DNA of 64,000 nt, from NCBI GenBank assembly GCA_016705325.1, contig JADIYJ010000003.1, positions 248,001-312,000 of the forward strand, in the 5' to 3' direction. Below the pieces are notes generated by a model. The model made no database searches. It saw only the letters and a list, made by a program, of their open reading frames with translations, and was not told the DNA's origin. The DNA comes from Pseudomonadota bacterium (GTDB lineage: Bacteria > Pseudomonadota > Gammaproteobacteria > Steroidobacterales > Steroidobacteraceae). A program made the translations under genes and the position numbers. Positions 9,027 to 17,031 of the stretch are shown piece by piece; within the stretch, counting starts at the first letter, position 1; each line of letters starts with the position of its first letter.

Positions 9027-9029
9027 CCC

Positions 9030-10472
9030 ATGCTCATTCCCCTGATCCTGTCGGGCGGCTCCGGCACGCGCCTCTGGCCCCTGTCACGCGAGAGTTATCC
9101 CAAGCAACTGCTGCCGCTCATCGGCAAGCGCACGATGCTGCAGGAAACGGCCGCGCGGGCGAGCGGGCTGCCCGACCTCGCTGCGCCGATCGTCGTCTGC
9201 AACGAAAGCCATCGCTTCATGGTGGCAGAGCAGATGCGTGAGCACGGCACGACGCCGCAGGCGATCATTCTCGAGCCGGTCGGGCGCAATACGGCGCCAG
9301 CCGTCGCGGTTGCCGCGCTGGTCGCGCTGGATCGTGCGCGCAAGAACAAGGCGGGCAACGATGCCGACCCCATCCTGCTCGTGCTGCCCGCTGATCACGT
9401 GATCCGTGACGTGGCCGCGTTTCAGGCGGCCGTGGTGTCGGGAAGTGTGGCGGCGGCAGCGGGCAAGCTGGTCACCTTCGGTGTCGTACCGGATCGTGCC
9501 GAAACGGGTTACGGTTACATTCGTCGCGCCAGCGGCGACGGTCCCACGTACCCGGTCCAGCAGTTCGTCGAGAAGCCCGACGCTGCAACGGCGAAGTCAT
9601 ACGTCGAATCGGGCGAGTACTACTGGAACAGCGGCATGTTCATGTTCCGCGCCCGCGTGTTTCTTGCCGAACTGAAGCGTCATGCGCCGGCGATGCTGTC
9701 GGCCTGCGAGGACGCCGTCGCAGCCGCGACTCGTGATCTCGATTTCACGCGTCTTGCCGGGGAGGCGTTCGGCGCCTGCCCCAGCGACTCCATCGACTAT
9801 GCCGTGATGGAGAAGACGGACTCGGCGGTGGTCGTGCCGCTCGACGCCGGCTGGAGCGACGTGGGTTCCTGGTCGGCCTTGCAGGATGCGCTCCCGCGCG
9901 ACGATCAGGGAAATGTCGTGACAGGGGACGTACTGGTCGAAGATTCGAGCGGTTGCTACCTGCATTCGACCAGCCGGCTGATCGGCGCCGTGGGCCTCAA
10001 GGAACACGTCGTCGTCGAGACCAAGGATGCCGTGCTGGTGGCGCCGCGTGACCGCGTGCAGGACGTCAAGGCACTGGTGACCCACCTCAAGGCGCAGGGC
10101 CGCGGCGAGACGGCGTTGCACCGCGAGGTGTTCCGCCCGTGGGGAAGCTACGACAGCATCGACCACGGCGATCGCTTCCAGGTGAAGCGCCTGGTCGTGA
10201 GGCCGGGTGCGACCATGTCGCTGCAGTTGCATCACCATCGTGCCGAACATTGGATCGTCGTGTCCGGGACGGCGCGGATAACTCGTGGCGAGGAAACGTT
10301 CCTGCTCGGTGAGAACGAATCCACCTACATTCCGGTAGGCACGAAGCACCGGATCGCGAACCCGGGTAAAGTCATGCTGCACATCATCGAAGTGCAGTCC
10401 GGCAGCTACCTCGGCGAGGACGATATCGTCCGCTTCGAGGACGTCTACGGCAGGGAAGGGACGACGAAGTGA
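9030..10472 (+). CDS. manC: Mannose-1-phosphate guanylyltransferase/mannose-6-phosphate isomerase
   Basis: This bifunctional-type enzyme makes GDP-mannose from mannose-1-phosphate and GTP, and often also isomerises fructose-6-P to mannose-6-P. The nucleotidyltransferase signature is LILSGGSGTRLWPLSRESYPK at the N-terminus; FVEKPDAATAKSYV is the sugar-binding region. The C-terminal cupin, typical of type II PMI, shows RPGATMSLQLHHHRAEHW. The 480-residue length is typical of ManC/AlgA. No Shine-Dalgarno sequence is visible because a repeat array runs up to the ATG. The stop overlaps the start of the phosphomannomutase gene by four bases (10469-10472), so the two should be co-translated. Confidence 0.93.
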   Translation: MLIPLILSGGSGTRLWPLSRESYPKQLLPLIGKRTMLQETAARASGLPDLAAPIVVCNESHRFMVAEQMREHGTTPQAIILEPVGRNTAPAVAVAALVALDRARKNKAGNDADPILLVLPADHVIRDVAAFQAAVVSGSVAAAAGKLVTFGVVPDRAETGYGYIRRASGDGPTYPVQQFVEKPDAATAKSYVESGEYYWNSGMFMFRARVFLAELKRHAPAMLSACEDAVAAATRDLDFTRLAGEAFGACPSDSIDYAVMEKTDSAVVVPLDAGWSDVGSWSALQDALPRDDQGNVVTGDVLVEDSSGCYLHSTSRLIGAVGLKEHVVVETKDAVLVAPRDRVQDVKALVTHLKAQGRGETALHREVFRPWGSYDSIDHGDRFQVKRLVVRPGATMSLQLHHHRAEHWIVVSGTARITRGEETFLLGENESTYIPVGTKHRIANPGKVMLHIIEVQSGSYLGEDDIVRFEDVYGREGTTK

Positions 10473-11832
10473 ATCCGATTACGATCCAGGGCTTCAAGGC
10501 GTACGACCTGCGCGGTCGCATCCCGGACGAACTGAACGAGGACGTGGCCTATCGCATCGGCCGCGCCTATGCGGAGTTCGTCAAGCCGCAACGCGTCATC
10601 GTCGGCCGCGACATCCGGCTCTCGAGCGAGCTGCTCGGCAAGGCCCTGGAGCAGGGCCTGCTCGACTCCGGCGTCGACGTCTACGACATCGGTCTCTGCG
10701 GCACCGAAGTCGTCTACTTCGCGACCTTCGCGCGCGAGATGGACGGCGGCATCATGGTCACGGCGAGCCACAATCCGCCGGACTACAACGGCATGAAGTT
10801 CGTCCGCGAGGGTTCGCGCCCCATCAGCGGCGACAATGGCCTGCAGGACATCCGGCGCATCGCCGAACAGGGCGAATTCACCATGCCGTCGCGCGTCGGC
10901 GAACGCTTCGCGGTGGACATCATGCCGGAGTACATCGAGCACCTGCTCACGTACGTCGATCGCCCCAAGCTCAAGCCGCTGAAGGTCGTGGTGCACGCTG
11001 GCAACGGCGGTGCCGGCCTGATCATCGACAGGCTCGAGCAATACCTGCCATTCAAGTTCATCAAGGTGCACCACGAGCCGGACGGCACGTTCCCCAACGG
11101 CGTGCCGAACCCGATGCTCATCGAAAACCACGCGGCACCGGTCGAGGCGCTGCGCAAGCACGGTGCCGATTGCGCCATCTCCTGGGACGGCGACTACGAC
11201 CGCTGCTTCCTCTTCGACGAGAAGGGCGGGTTCATCGAGGGCTATTACATTGTCGGCCTGCTGGCGGCGGCATTCCTGCAGCGCAACCCGGCGGCCGGAT
11301 CGTGCACGACCCGCGCCTCACCTGGAACACGCTCGACATCGTGCAGCGCATGGGTGGCGAGGCCGTGCAGTCGAAGTCGGGCCACGCGTTCATCAAGGCC
11401 ACGATGCGCGACGTGGACGGCGTGTACGGTGGCGAGATGAGCGCGCACCACTACTTCCGCGACTTCGCGTACTGCGACAGCGGCATGATTCCGTGGCTGC
11501 TCGTCACGCAGCTGATGTGTCTCAGCGGCAAGCCGCTGTCGGAGCTCGTCGGCGAGCGCATCCGGATGTTCCCGGCGAGCGGTGAGATCAACCGCCGGGT
11601 GCCCGATGCAAAGAAGACCATTGCCGAGGTGCTCGCGAAGTATGGCCCGATGGCGAAGGCCCTCGACCACACCGACGGCGTCAGCGTCGAATTCGACCAG
11701 TGGCGCTTCAACCTGCGGTCGTCGAACACCGAGCCGCTGATTCGCCTCAACGTCGAAAGCCGTGGCAACGAAGCGTTGATGCGCGACAAGACGGCGGAGT
11801 TGCTCGCGCTGGTGGGCGGCGAGCCGGGCTGA
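10469..11832 (+). pseudogene. Phosphomannomutase/phosphoglucomutase, frameshifted
   Basis: The enzyme interconverts mannose-6-P and mannose-1-P (and often the glucose phosphates), feeding ManC. The phosphoserine loop is GGIMVTASHNPPDYNGMK, the metal loop is SWDGDYDRCFLFDE, and the C-terminal phosphate-binding loop is RSSNTEPLIRLNVES. The start is GTG 10469, overlapping manC. One base appears to be missing in CAACCCGGCGG near 11285-11296: adding a G restores NPGGRIVHDPRLTWNT and a normal ~454-residue protein. Upstream of this point the frame is that of 10469; downstream it is that of 11832. It may be a sequencing error rather than true inactivation. Confidence 0.85.
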
Positions 11833-11844
11833 ACAGGGGAGGAT

Positions 11845-11873
11845 TTGACCCTCCCGGCCCGGATCCCTAAACT
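11845..11873 (+). promoter_or_regulatory. Sigma-70 promoter of tRNA-Val
   Basis: TTGACC at 11845-11850 and TAAACT at 11868-11873 are separated by exactly 17 bp and lie 15 bases before the tRNA-Val gene. The GC-rich stretch after the -10 box resembles the discriminator of stringently controlled promoters. Confidence 0.65.
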
Positions 11874-11888
11874 ACGCGGCCTTCTATC

Positions 11889-11963
11889 GGGCGGTTAGCT
11901 CAGCGGTAGAGCACTGCTTTCACACGGCAGGGGTCACTGGTTCAATCCCAGTACCGCCCACCA
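11889..11963 (+). tRNA. tRNA-Val (anticodon CAC)
   Basis: A complete cloverleaf is seen. The acceptor stem pairs GGGCGGT (11889-11895) with ACCGCCC (11953-11959). The D arm is GCTCAGCGGTAGAGC, the anticodon loop is TTCACAC with anticodon CAC, and the T arm contains GGTTCAATCCC. The 3' CCA is encoded at 11961-11963. It reads the valine codon GUG. Confidence 0.95.
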
Positions 11964-11969
11964 GACACC

Positions 11970-12000
11970 TACGCCGGCTCCAGCAGCCGGCGTACTCATT
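11970..12000 (+). terminator. Intrinsic terminator after tRNA-Val
   Basis: A perfect 10-bp stem, TACGCCGGCT (11970-11979) with AGCCGGCGTA (11985-11994), encloses a 5-base loop and is followed by CTCATTTT. It lies 6 bases after the tRNA and just ahead of the gltX ATG at 12017. Some read-through into gltX is possible. Confidence 0.65.
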
Positions 12001-12016
12001 TTCGGGGCCCACCAAC

Positions 12017-13413
12017 ATGAACGTCCGTACCCGTTTCGCCCCCAGCCCCACCGGAATGCTGCATATCGGCGGGGTTCGCACGGCCCTGTTCTGCTGGCTG
12101 TACGCCCGGCGCCACGGCGGCACGTTCATCCTGCGCATCGAGGACACCGATCGCGAGCGTTCGACCCCGAGGCGTTGAACGCGATCCTGGAAGGCATGAA
12201 ATGGCTCGGCCTCGACCATGACGAGGGTCCTTTCTACCAGACGCAGCGGATGGACCGGTACGGCGAGGTCATCCAGCAGTTCTTGCGCGAGGGCAAGGCC
12301 TACCACTGCTATTGCTCGAAGGAAGAACTCGACGAAATGCGCGCCGTGCAGACCGCGCGCAAGGAGAAGCCGCGCTACGACGGCCGTTGCCGCCAGCGTC
12401 GCGAACCGGTGCCGGGCGTGAACCCGGTGGTGCGCTTCCTCAATCCAGATTCGGGTTCCGTGGTGGTCGAGGACGTGGTGCACGGGCCGATCACGTTCGA
12501 CAGCGGCGAACTGGACGATCTGATCATCGCGCGCTCGGATGGCACGCCGACGTACAATTTCTGCGTCGTCGTCGATGACTACGACATGCAGATCACCCAC
12601 GTCATTCGTGGCGACGACCACATCAACAACACGCCGCGCCAGATCAACATGCTGCGCGCGCTCGGCGTCGAGCCGCCGCTGTACGCGCACGTGCCGATGA
12701 TCCTGGGTCCGGATGGCGCGAAGCTTTCCAAGCGTCACGGCGCAGTCAGCGCGCTGCAGTACCGCGATGACGGCTTCCTGCCGGAAGGACTGCTGAATTA
12801 CCTCGGTCGACTCGGCTGGTCGCACGGCGACCAGGAGATCTTCTCGCTGGAGGAGATGACGCGGCTGTTCGACATCATCGACGTCAACAAGGGCGCTTCG
12901 GCACTCAACGTCGACAAGATGCTGTGGACGAACCAGCAGCACATCATGCGTGCGACGCCCGAGCGTCTGGCGCAGTACCTGCAGCCGCAGCTGGCGGCGC
13001 TCGGCATCGAGACCGCGGACCTGGCGAAGCTCGCGGCCGTGGCCAGGGCGCAGCAGGAGCGCGCCAGGACGCTGAAGGAAATGGCGCAGAACAGCGTGTT
13101 CTTCTTCCGCGACGTCACGACTTACGACGAGAAGGCCGCGAAGAAGAACCTGACGGCCGATGCTGCGCCGCTGCTGCAATCCGTGCGCGAGCGCATGGCG
13201 TCGCTGGGCGACTGGCAAGCGACGAAGTTGCACGAGATCGTCCAGGACGTCGCGACGGAGGCCGGCGCGGGTCTGGGCAAGGTGGCGCAGCCGATCCGCG
13301 TCGCGGTGTCCGGTGGTTCGGTGTCCCCGCCGATCGACGTCACGCTCGAGATCCTGGGCCGTGACATCACGTTGCAGCGCATCGACCGGGCCATTGCGGC
13401 CTGCGCCGCGTAA
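12017..13413 (+). pseudogene. gltX: Glutamyl-tRNA synthetase, apparent frameshift
   Basis: This enzyme charges tRNA-Glu and is normally essential. The start at 12017 gives RTRFAPSPTGMLHIGGVRTA with the HIGH-class motif HIGG. The downstream frame carries KLSKRHG (KMSKS motif) and the usual C-terminal anticodon-binding helical domain. The frame breaks at about 12163-12171: TCGACCCCGAGGCG lacks one G, and adding it restores RERSTPEALNAILEGMKWLGL and a ~465-residue protein. In an essential gene this is more likely an error in the assembly than a real mutation, unless a second copy exists elsewhere. tRNA-Glu lies just downstream. Confidence 0.9.
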
Positions 13414-13436
13414 CACGGGCGGCGTGCAAAGTTCAT

Positions 13437-13465
13437 TTGACAAGCCTGGCGGCAACTTGGACAAT
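13437..13465 (+). promoter_or_regulatory. Promoter of the tRNA-Ala/tRNA-Glu pair
   Basis: A consensus -35 box, TTGACA (13437-13442), and GACAAT (13460-13465) are separated by 17 bp. They end 13 bases before tRNA-Ala and are followed by a GC-rich discriminator (TCGCGGCCC). The layout is typical of stable-RNA promoters. Confidence 0.65.
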
Positions 13466-13478
13466 TCGCGGCCCTCGT

Positions 13479-13554
13479 GGGGCCATAGCTCAGCTGGGAG
13501 AGCGCCTGCATGGCATGCAGGAGGTCGACGGTTCGATCCCGTCTGGCTCCACCA
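13479..13554 (+). tRNA. tRNA-Ala (anticodon GGC)
   Basis: The acceptor stem pairs GGGGCCA (13479-13485) with TGGCTCC (13544-13550). The D arm is GCTCAGCTGGGAGAGC. The anticodon stem CCTGC/GCAGG holds a loop with GGC, and the T arm includes GGTTCGATCCC. CCA is encoded at 13552-13554. It is five bases from tRNA-Glu and probably co-transcribed with it. Confidence 0.95.
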
Positions 13555-13558
13555 CGAC

Positions 13559-13634
13559 GTCCCCATCGTCTAGAGGCCTAGGACACGACCCTTTCACGGT
13601 CGCGACCGGGGTTCGAATCCCCGTGGGGACGCCA
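13559..13634 (+). tRNA. tRNA-Glu (anticodon TTC)
   Basis: The acceptor stem pairs GTCCCCA (13559-13565) with TGGGGAC (13624-13630). The anticodon stem CGACC/GGTCG holds the loop CTTTCAC with anticodon TTC, and the T arm is GGGGTTCGAATCCCC. CCA is encoded at 13632-13634. The substrate of GltX is thus encoded directly after the synthetase gene. Bases 13635-13804, before the next feature, show nothing further that I can identify. Confidence 0.95.
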
Positions 13635-13804
13635 ATTCTCCGCGCGCCACCGATTGCGAAGTGCAACCGAGTTGGTTTCGACGTGACGCACTTCGCATAA
13701 CTCGCAGCCGTTCCGGGCGCGAGCCTGATTCTGTCGCATGTGGCGCAGATCCAGGGTCGAGAGCTTTACTGCGGCGGCACCGCGTAGAAGACTCCTCAAC
13801 TGTT

Positions 13805-13892
13805 CTCGTTCAAGGGCAAACCCGTCGCAAGGCGGGGACGCAAAGCCTCCGGTCCACGGCCAGTGCCTGGGACAGCGGGGTTGCCGGAACCT
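13805..13892 (+). promoter_or_regulatory. Cyclic-di-GMP-I (GEMM) riboswitch
   Basis: The conserved core of the c-di-GMP-I aptamer is present in order: GGGCAAACC, a GNRA-capped P2 hairpin (CCGTCGCAAGGCGG), GGGACGCAAAGCCTCCGG, a P3 hairpin, and the closing GCGGGGTTGCCGG. These are the bases that bind c-di-GMP and form the tetraloop-receptor contact in the family. It lies ~120 bases before the first Ig-like gene (start 14011). No poly-U terminator is seen downstream, so the expression platform is unclear. Confidence 0.9.
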
Positions 13893-14010
13893 TCACGGGA
13901 TTGCGCGCCGCATTCCACAGTCGTAACGCGCGATCGCGAATCGTCCAGCGACCCGCTGCGCCAGTTTCTCCGCCCCGGCTCGAAGGCATCCGGTGTGAGG
14001 AGAGTTGGCG

Positions 14011-14919
14011 ATGCCGTCGAAACGCTTGCTGCTTCTGAGCTTCATCCTTGGTCTCGGCAGCCTGGCCTGCGTCCACGCTGCGCACGCTGGAAATGTCGCG
14101 CCGACGATCACCGGATCGCCGCGCGCGACCGTCACCGCTGGCCGCTGGTATTCCTTCACTCCGACGGCGAGCGATGCCAACGGCGACAAGCTCACCTTCG
14201 GCGTGGCCGGTCTGCCGCCCTGGGCCGCATTCAGCAGGCGCACCGGTCAGCTCTATGGCAGGCCGGGTGCCGCGGACGTCGGCAAGTCCCGACTGATCAC
14301 GATCGCGGTCGCGGACGGCCGACTGACCGGGACACTGGCGAGCTTCAGGATCACCGTCCGCGCCGCGACGAGCACCAATGCAGCCCCCACGATTTCGGGT
14401 TCGCCGCCGGCGTCCGCAACGACGGCGAGCGTCTATTCGTTCCAACCGATGGCGACCGACCCCGAAGGCGCGGTGCTAACGTTCTCGGTGCTGAACAAGC
14501 CGGTGTGGGCGACGTTCGACGCGGTCACCGGGCGATTGCTTGGCACGCCGGCTGCCACCGACGTCGGCACCTGTTCGAACGTGACGGTACGCGTGACCGA
14601 TGGCACCAACACCGCCTCGCTGCCGCCTTTTTCCATTACGGTCAGCGATCCCGAGGCCGTCGGCGCCGCCACGCTGTCGTGGCAACCGCCCACCGAGTAC
14701 GTCGATGGCCTGCCGCTGCAGGACCTCGCAGGCTTCAAGATCCGTTATGGCACGGCTGCCGACAATCTCGACCAGCTCGTCACCATTGCGAATCCGGGCA
14801 TCACGTCGGCGATGATCGAGAGCCTGACGGCGGGAACGTGGTACTTCGCCGTCAATGCGTACACGCTCGCCAACGTCGAAAGCAACCTGTCGAACGTCGT
14901 GCAGAAGACCATCCTGTAA
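14011..14919 (+). CDS. Exported Ig-like/fibronectin-like domain protein
   Basis: This 302-residue protein has a Sec-type signal peptide (KRLLLLSFILGLGSLACVHA, cleavage probably after AHA). Two cadherin/putative-Ig repeats of the He_PIG type follow (PTITGSPRATVTAGRWYSF and PTISGSPPASATTASVYSF, each with DxxGDxLTF and FDxxTGxLxGTP-like motifs), then a fibronectin-III-like domain (ATLSWQPPTEYVDGLPLQDL to WYFAVNAYTLANVES). ATG 14011 is preferred over TTG 14005 because GAGGAGAG lies at the right distance. Such domains mediate adhesion or matrix contacts, but the ligand is unknown. A c-di-GMP riboswitch lies upstream. Two paralogues follow on the opposite strand. Confidence 0.82.
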   Translation: MPSKRLLLLSFILGLGSLACVHAAHAGNVAPTITGSPRATVTAGRWYSFTPTASDANGDKLTFGVAGLPPWAAFSRRTGQLYGRPGAADVGKSRLITIAVADGRLTGTLASFRITVRAATSTNAAPTISGSPPASATTASVYSFQPMATDPEGAVLTFSVLNKPVWATFDAVTGRLLGTPAATDVGTCSNVTVRVTDGTNTASLPPFSITVSDPEAVGAATLSWQPPTEYVDGLPLQDLAGFKIRYGTAADNLDQLVTIANPGITSAMIESLTAGTWYFAVNAYTLANVESNLSNVVQKTIL

Positions 14920-14967
14920 TCGGATGACCCGCGCGCCGCGGCTGCGCTCGATGGTCCTGGGTCCCCG

Positions 14968-15002
14968 GGGGGGGGGCGGCGGGCGGGGGGCGGGCGGGCG
15001 GG
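14968..15002 (+). repeat. G-rich tract between convergent genes
   Basis: A run of ten G is followed by GGGCGGGGGG-type clusters in the ~100-bp gap between two convergent stop codons (14919 and 15025). It could form a G-quadruplex on the plus strand, or be partly a sequencing artefact like the other long G runs in this window. Confidence 0.5.
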
Positions 15003-15024
15003 TCTGCTTGCCGCCGCGGCGGCC

Positions 15025-15732
15025 TCAAGTAACGGTCTTCGATCCCACGGCGGACGGCATGCTCTCGACGCCCGTCGTCGTGTAGGCACTGACGGTGAAA
15101 TACCACCTGGCCAGCGCGAGACCTTCGACCATCGCGGTCGTGATGCCCGGGTTGCTGATCTTCAGTTCCAGTGTAAGGGCGTCGGACTTTGTGCCGTAGC
15201 GGATCACGTAGCCCGCCAGGTTGGTGAGCGGCGACCCATCGGCGTTCTCGGTCGGGGGCTGCCAGCTGAGTGTCGCTGAGCCGGTCGTCGCGGTCGATGC
15301 GACGGTGATCTCGAACGGCCCGAGTTCATCGCTGTTCGTGCCGTCGGAGGCGACGATCGTGATGTTGCTGAACTTGCCGGTCGACGAGCTGGACGGTGTG
15401 CCCGCGAGCTTGCCGGTCGCCGGGTCGAACGTCGCCCAGGCAGGTTTGTTGTAGACCTTGAACGTGACTTTGTCGCCGTCCGGGTCGCTGGCGGTCGGTT
15501 GGAAAGCGTAGGGCTGGTTGGTCTTGGCTGAAGTCAGCGGAGTGCCGGAAATTGTCGGTGGCTGGTTCGGCGCGGTGACCGGCGGCGTAGTGGGCGCCGG
15601 TGCAGGGCTGGCCACGGGAGGGGTCGTGGTGGAGGTACCGGACTTGCCGCCATCGCCCAGACAGGCCGTCAGCGAAACAGAGATCAGTAACGAGAGTGCA
15701 AGCGCGCGTGCCTTGGTATTGATTGTCGACAT
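15025..15732 (-). CDS. Ig-like/fibronectin-like lipoprotein
   Basis: This 235-residue paralogue of the protein at 14011 has a lipoprotein signal: ALALSLLISVSLTACLGDGG, with the lipobox LTAC. A proline/threonine-rich linker follows (STTTPPVASPAPAPTTPP), then one putative-Ig repeat (PTISGTPLTSAKTNQPYAF, VTFKVYNKPAWATFDPATGKL) and a fibronectin-III-like domain (ATLSWQPPTENADGSPLTNL). The ATG at 15732 has GGAG 9-12 bases upstream; a longer frame to 15858 would run into the riboswitch and is rejected. It is probably an outer-membrane surface protein controlled by c-di-GMP. Confidence 0.82.
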   Translation of the reverse strand: MSTINTKARALALSLLISVSLTACLGDGGKSGTSTTTPPVASPAPAPTTPPVTAPNQPPTISGTPLTSAKTNQPYAFQPTASDPDGDKVTFKVYNKPAWATFDPATGKLAGTPSSSSTGKFSNITIVASDGTNSDELGPFEITVASTATTGSATLSWQPPTENADGSPLTNLAGYVIRYGTKSDALTLELKISNPGITTAMVEGLALARWYFTVSAYTTTGVESMPSAVGSKTVT

Positions 15733-15849
15733 TCCACAACTCCATCGAGCAACTTGGCGGCCCGACGGATGGAGCGGTGGGAATGCGGTTGGGCTGGCAG
15801 CGGCGACTCGCGTGTGCGCGCGGTGTTCCGCGCGCGACGCCCGTCGCCT

Positions 15850-15938
15850 GGCTGGCAACCCCGCTATCCCTGTGCTTTGCAGCCGTGGACCGGAGGCTTT
15901 GCGTCCCCGTCTCGCGACGGGTTTGCCGTTTACTAACC
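15850..15938 (-). promoter_or_regulatory. Second cyclic-di-GMP-I (GEMM) riboswitch
   Basis: On the minus strand the c-di-GMP-I core is again complete: CGGCAAACCCGTC with a GNRA-type loop (GCGA), GGGGACGCAAAGCCTCCGG, a P3 hairpin, and TAGCGGGGTTGCCAG. It lies ~120 bases before the lipoprotein start at 15732, the same distance as its partner before 14011. The two aptamers share long identical stretches (e.g. GGGACGCAAAGCCTCCGGTC), which points to duplication of the aptamer together with the gene. Confidence 0.9.
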
Positions 15939-15984
15939 GAAGGCGAGTGTCGTCCCGGTGCGGCCGTGCCGCAACGGCAGAGTC

Positions 15985-16012
15985 CCGAAACGTGCAGTGG
16001 TTCGCGTTTCGG
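15985..16012 (-). terminator. Hairpin between two tandem Ig-like genes
   Basis: CCGAAACG (15985-15992) pairs with CGTTTCGG (16005-16012) around a 12-base loop, ~19 bases beyond the stop of the upstream Ig-like gene at 16031. There is no clear U tract. It may separate that transcript from the following riboswitch. Confidence 0.35.
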
Positions 16013-16030
16013 AACGCCGTGCAGCTGCGA

Positions 16031-16751
16031 TCAGCCGATGACCTTCGAGGCGACCTGGCTGCGGGTACTTTCCACGCCCGTTTGCGTGTACGCGCTGATT
16101 GCGAAAAACCAGGTTCCCGGAGTCAGGTTCTGGACCACTGTGCTGGTTGTCGCCGGGTTGCCGACATCGATTCGCTTGCTCAAGTCGCTGGCAGACGTGC
16201 CGTAGTAGACGCGATAGCCGGCCAGGTCGGTGAGTGGTGAGCCATCTTCGTTTTCTGTCGGCGCGGACCAGGCCAGCGATGCCGACGACTGTCGATGTGG
16301 TCGCAGATGATGTCGTCACCTTGATCGAGAATGGCGGCAGCGCGGTCTTCAGTTCGCCATCGCTGACGGCGATGGCAATGTCGGTGTACGTGCCAGTGGT
16401 ACCGGCAGACGGTGTTCCAGACAGCTCACCCGTCGCTGGATTGAAGGCGGCCCACGCGGGCTTGCGGCTGACCTGGAACACGAGCACGTCGCCGTCCGGG
16501 TCGTGCACATCCGGTCGGAAGGAATAAGGAACGTTCACGACGGCGGTCGACAGCGGCTTGCCACTGATGACCGGGGCGTCGTTGGCGCCCGTGCCGGAAG
16601 AGGGCGGGCCGGTCTCGACACGATCCGCGGCAGAGGTGAAATGCGATCCGCCACCGCAGGCGGTCAGCGTGATGCTGGTGCAACAAACGAGGCAGGCGAC
16701 GGCAATACGAGCAGGGTGCCCGGCCGCCTTGTTCAGGCTGCTGATTGGCAA
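16031..16751 (-). pseudogene. Third Ig-like/fibronectin-like lipoprotein, frameshifted
   Basis: This is a third paralogue. The N-terminus, from a TTG at 16751 (or an upstream start to 16820), carries a lipoprotein signal (RIAVACLVCCTSITLTACGGG). One putative-Ig repeat follows (PVISGKPLSTAVVNVPYSF, VFQVSRKPAWAAFNPATGEL). The frame then breaks at about 16282-16289. Removing one base restores SASLAWSAPTENEDGSPLTD, GYRVYYGTSASDL and WFFAISAYTQTGVESTRS, ending at 16031, for ~239 residues. No GEMM aptamer is seen upstream, unlike its two relatives. It could be a true pseudogene or a base-calling error. Confidence 0.7.
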
Positions 16752-17003
16752 AATTGAACCTCGGCAGAGTGCTGGCGTGAAACGGCGGGCGAGCACCGAC
16801 CGCCGCTGCAGGGCGGTCAATGAGTTCGCTGCGGCAGGCCGTGCAGGGTTCTGGAAGGTGTCTGCGCGGGACGCGGTTGGGAAACCGGTCGCCGTTCTCG
16901 GCGTGGCAGATTATGGTGAACGGCGGCTGGAAAAGGCCCGAAAGATTGGCGCCAATTGGAGTCACTGGCCGGGCCACCGGTCGGCCCCGTCATTCGTTCA
17001 AGG

Positions 17004-17023
17004 CTCTCCTGCGCGCAGGAGAG
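17004..17023 (-). terminator. Perfect 20-bp palindrome after glrR
   Basis: CTCTCCTGCG followed at once by CGCAGGAGAG lies eight bases beyond the glrR stop codon (17032). The position suggests a transcription end or mRNA-stabilising hairpin, but there is no U tract. Confidence 0.4.
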
Positions 17024-17031
17024 GCTGGAAT

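Noticed and set aside
16752..16990. A third GEMM riboswitch before the Ig-like gene at 16751
   Set aside because: The blocks GGGACGCAAAGCC and GCGGGGTT are absent on the minus strand; only unrelated GC-rich stems are seen.
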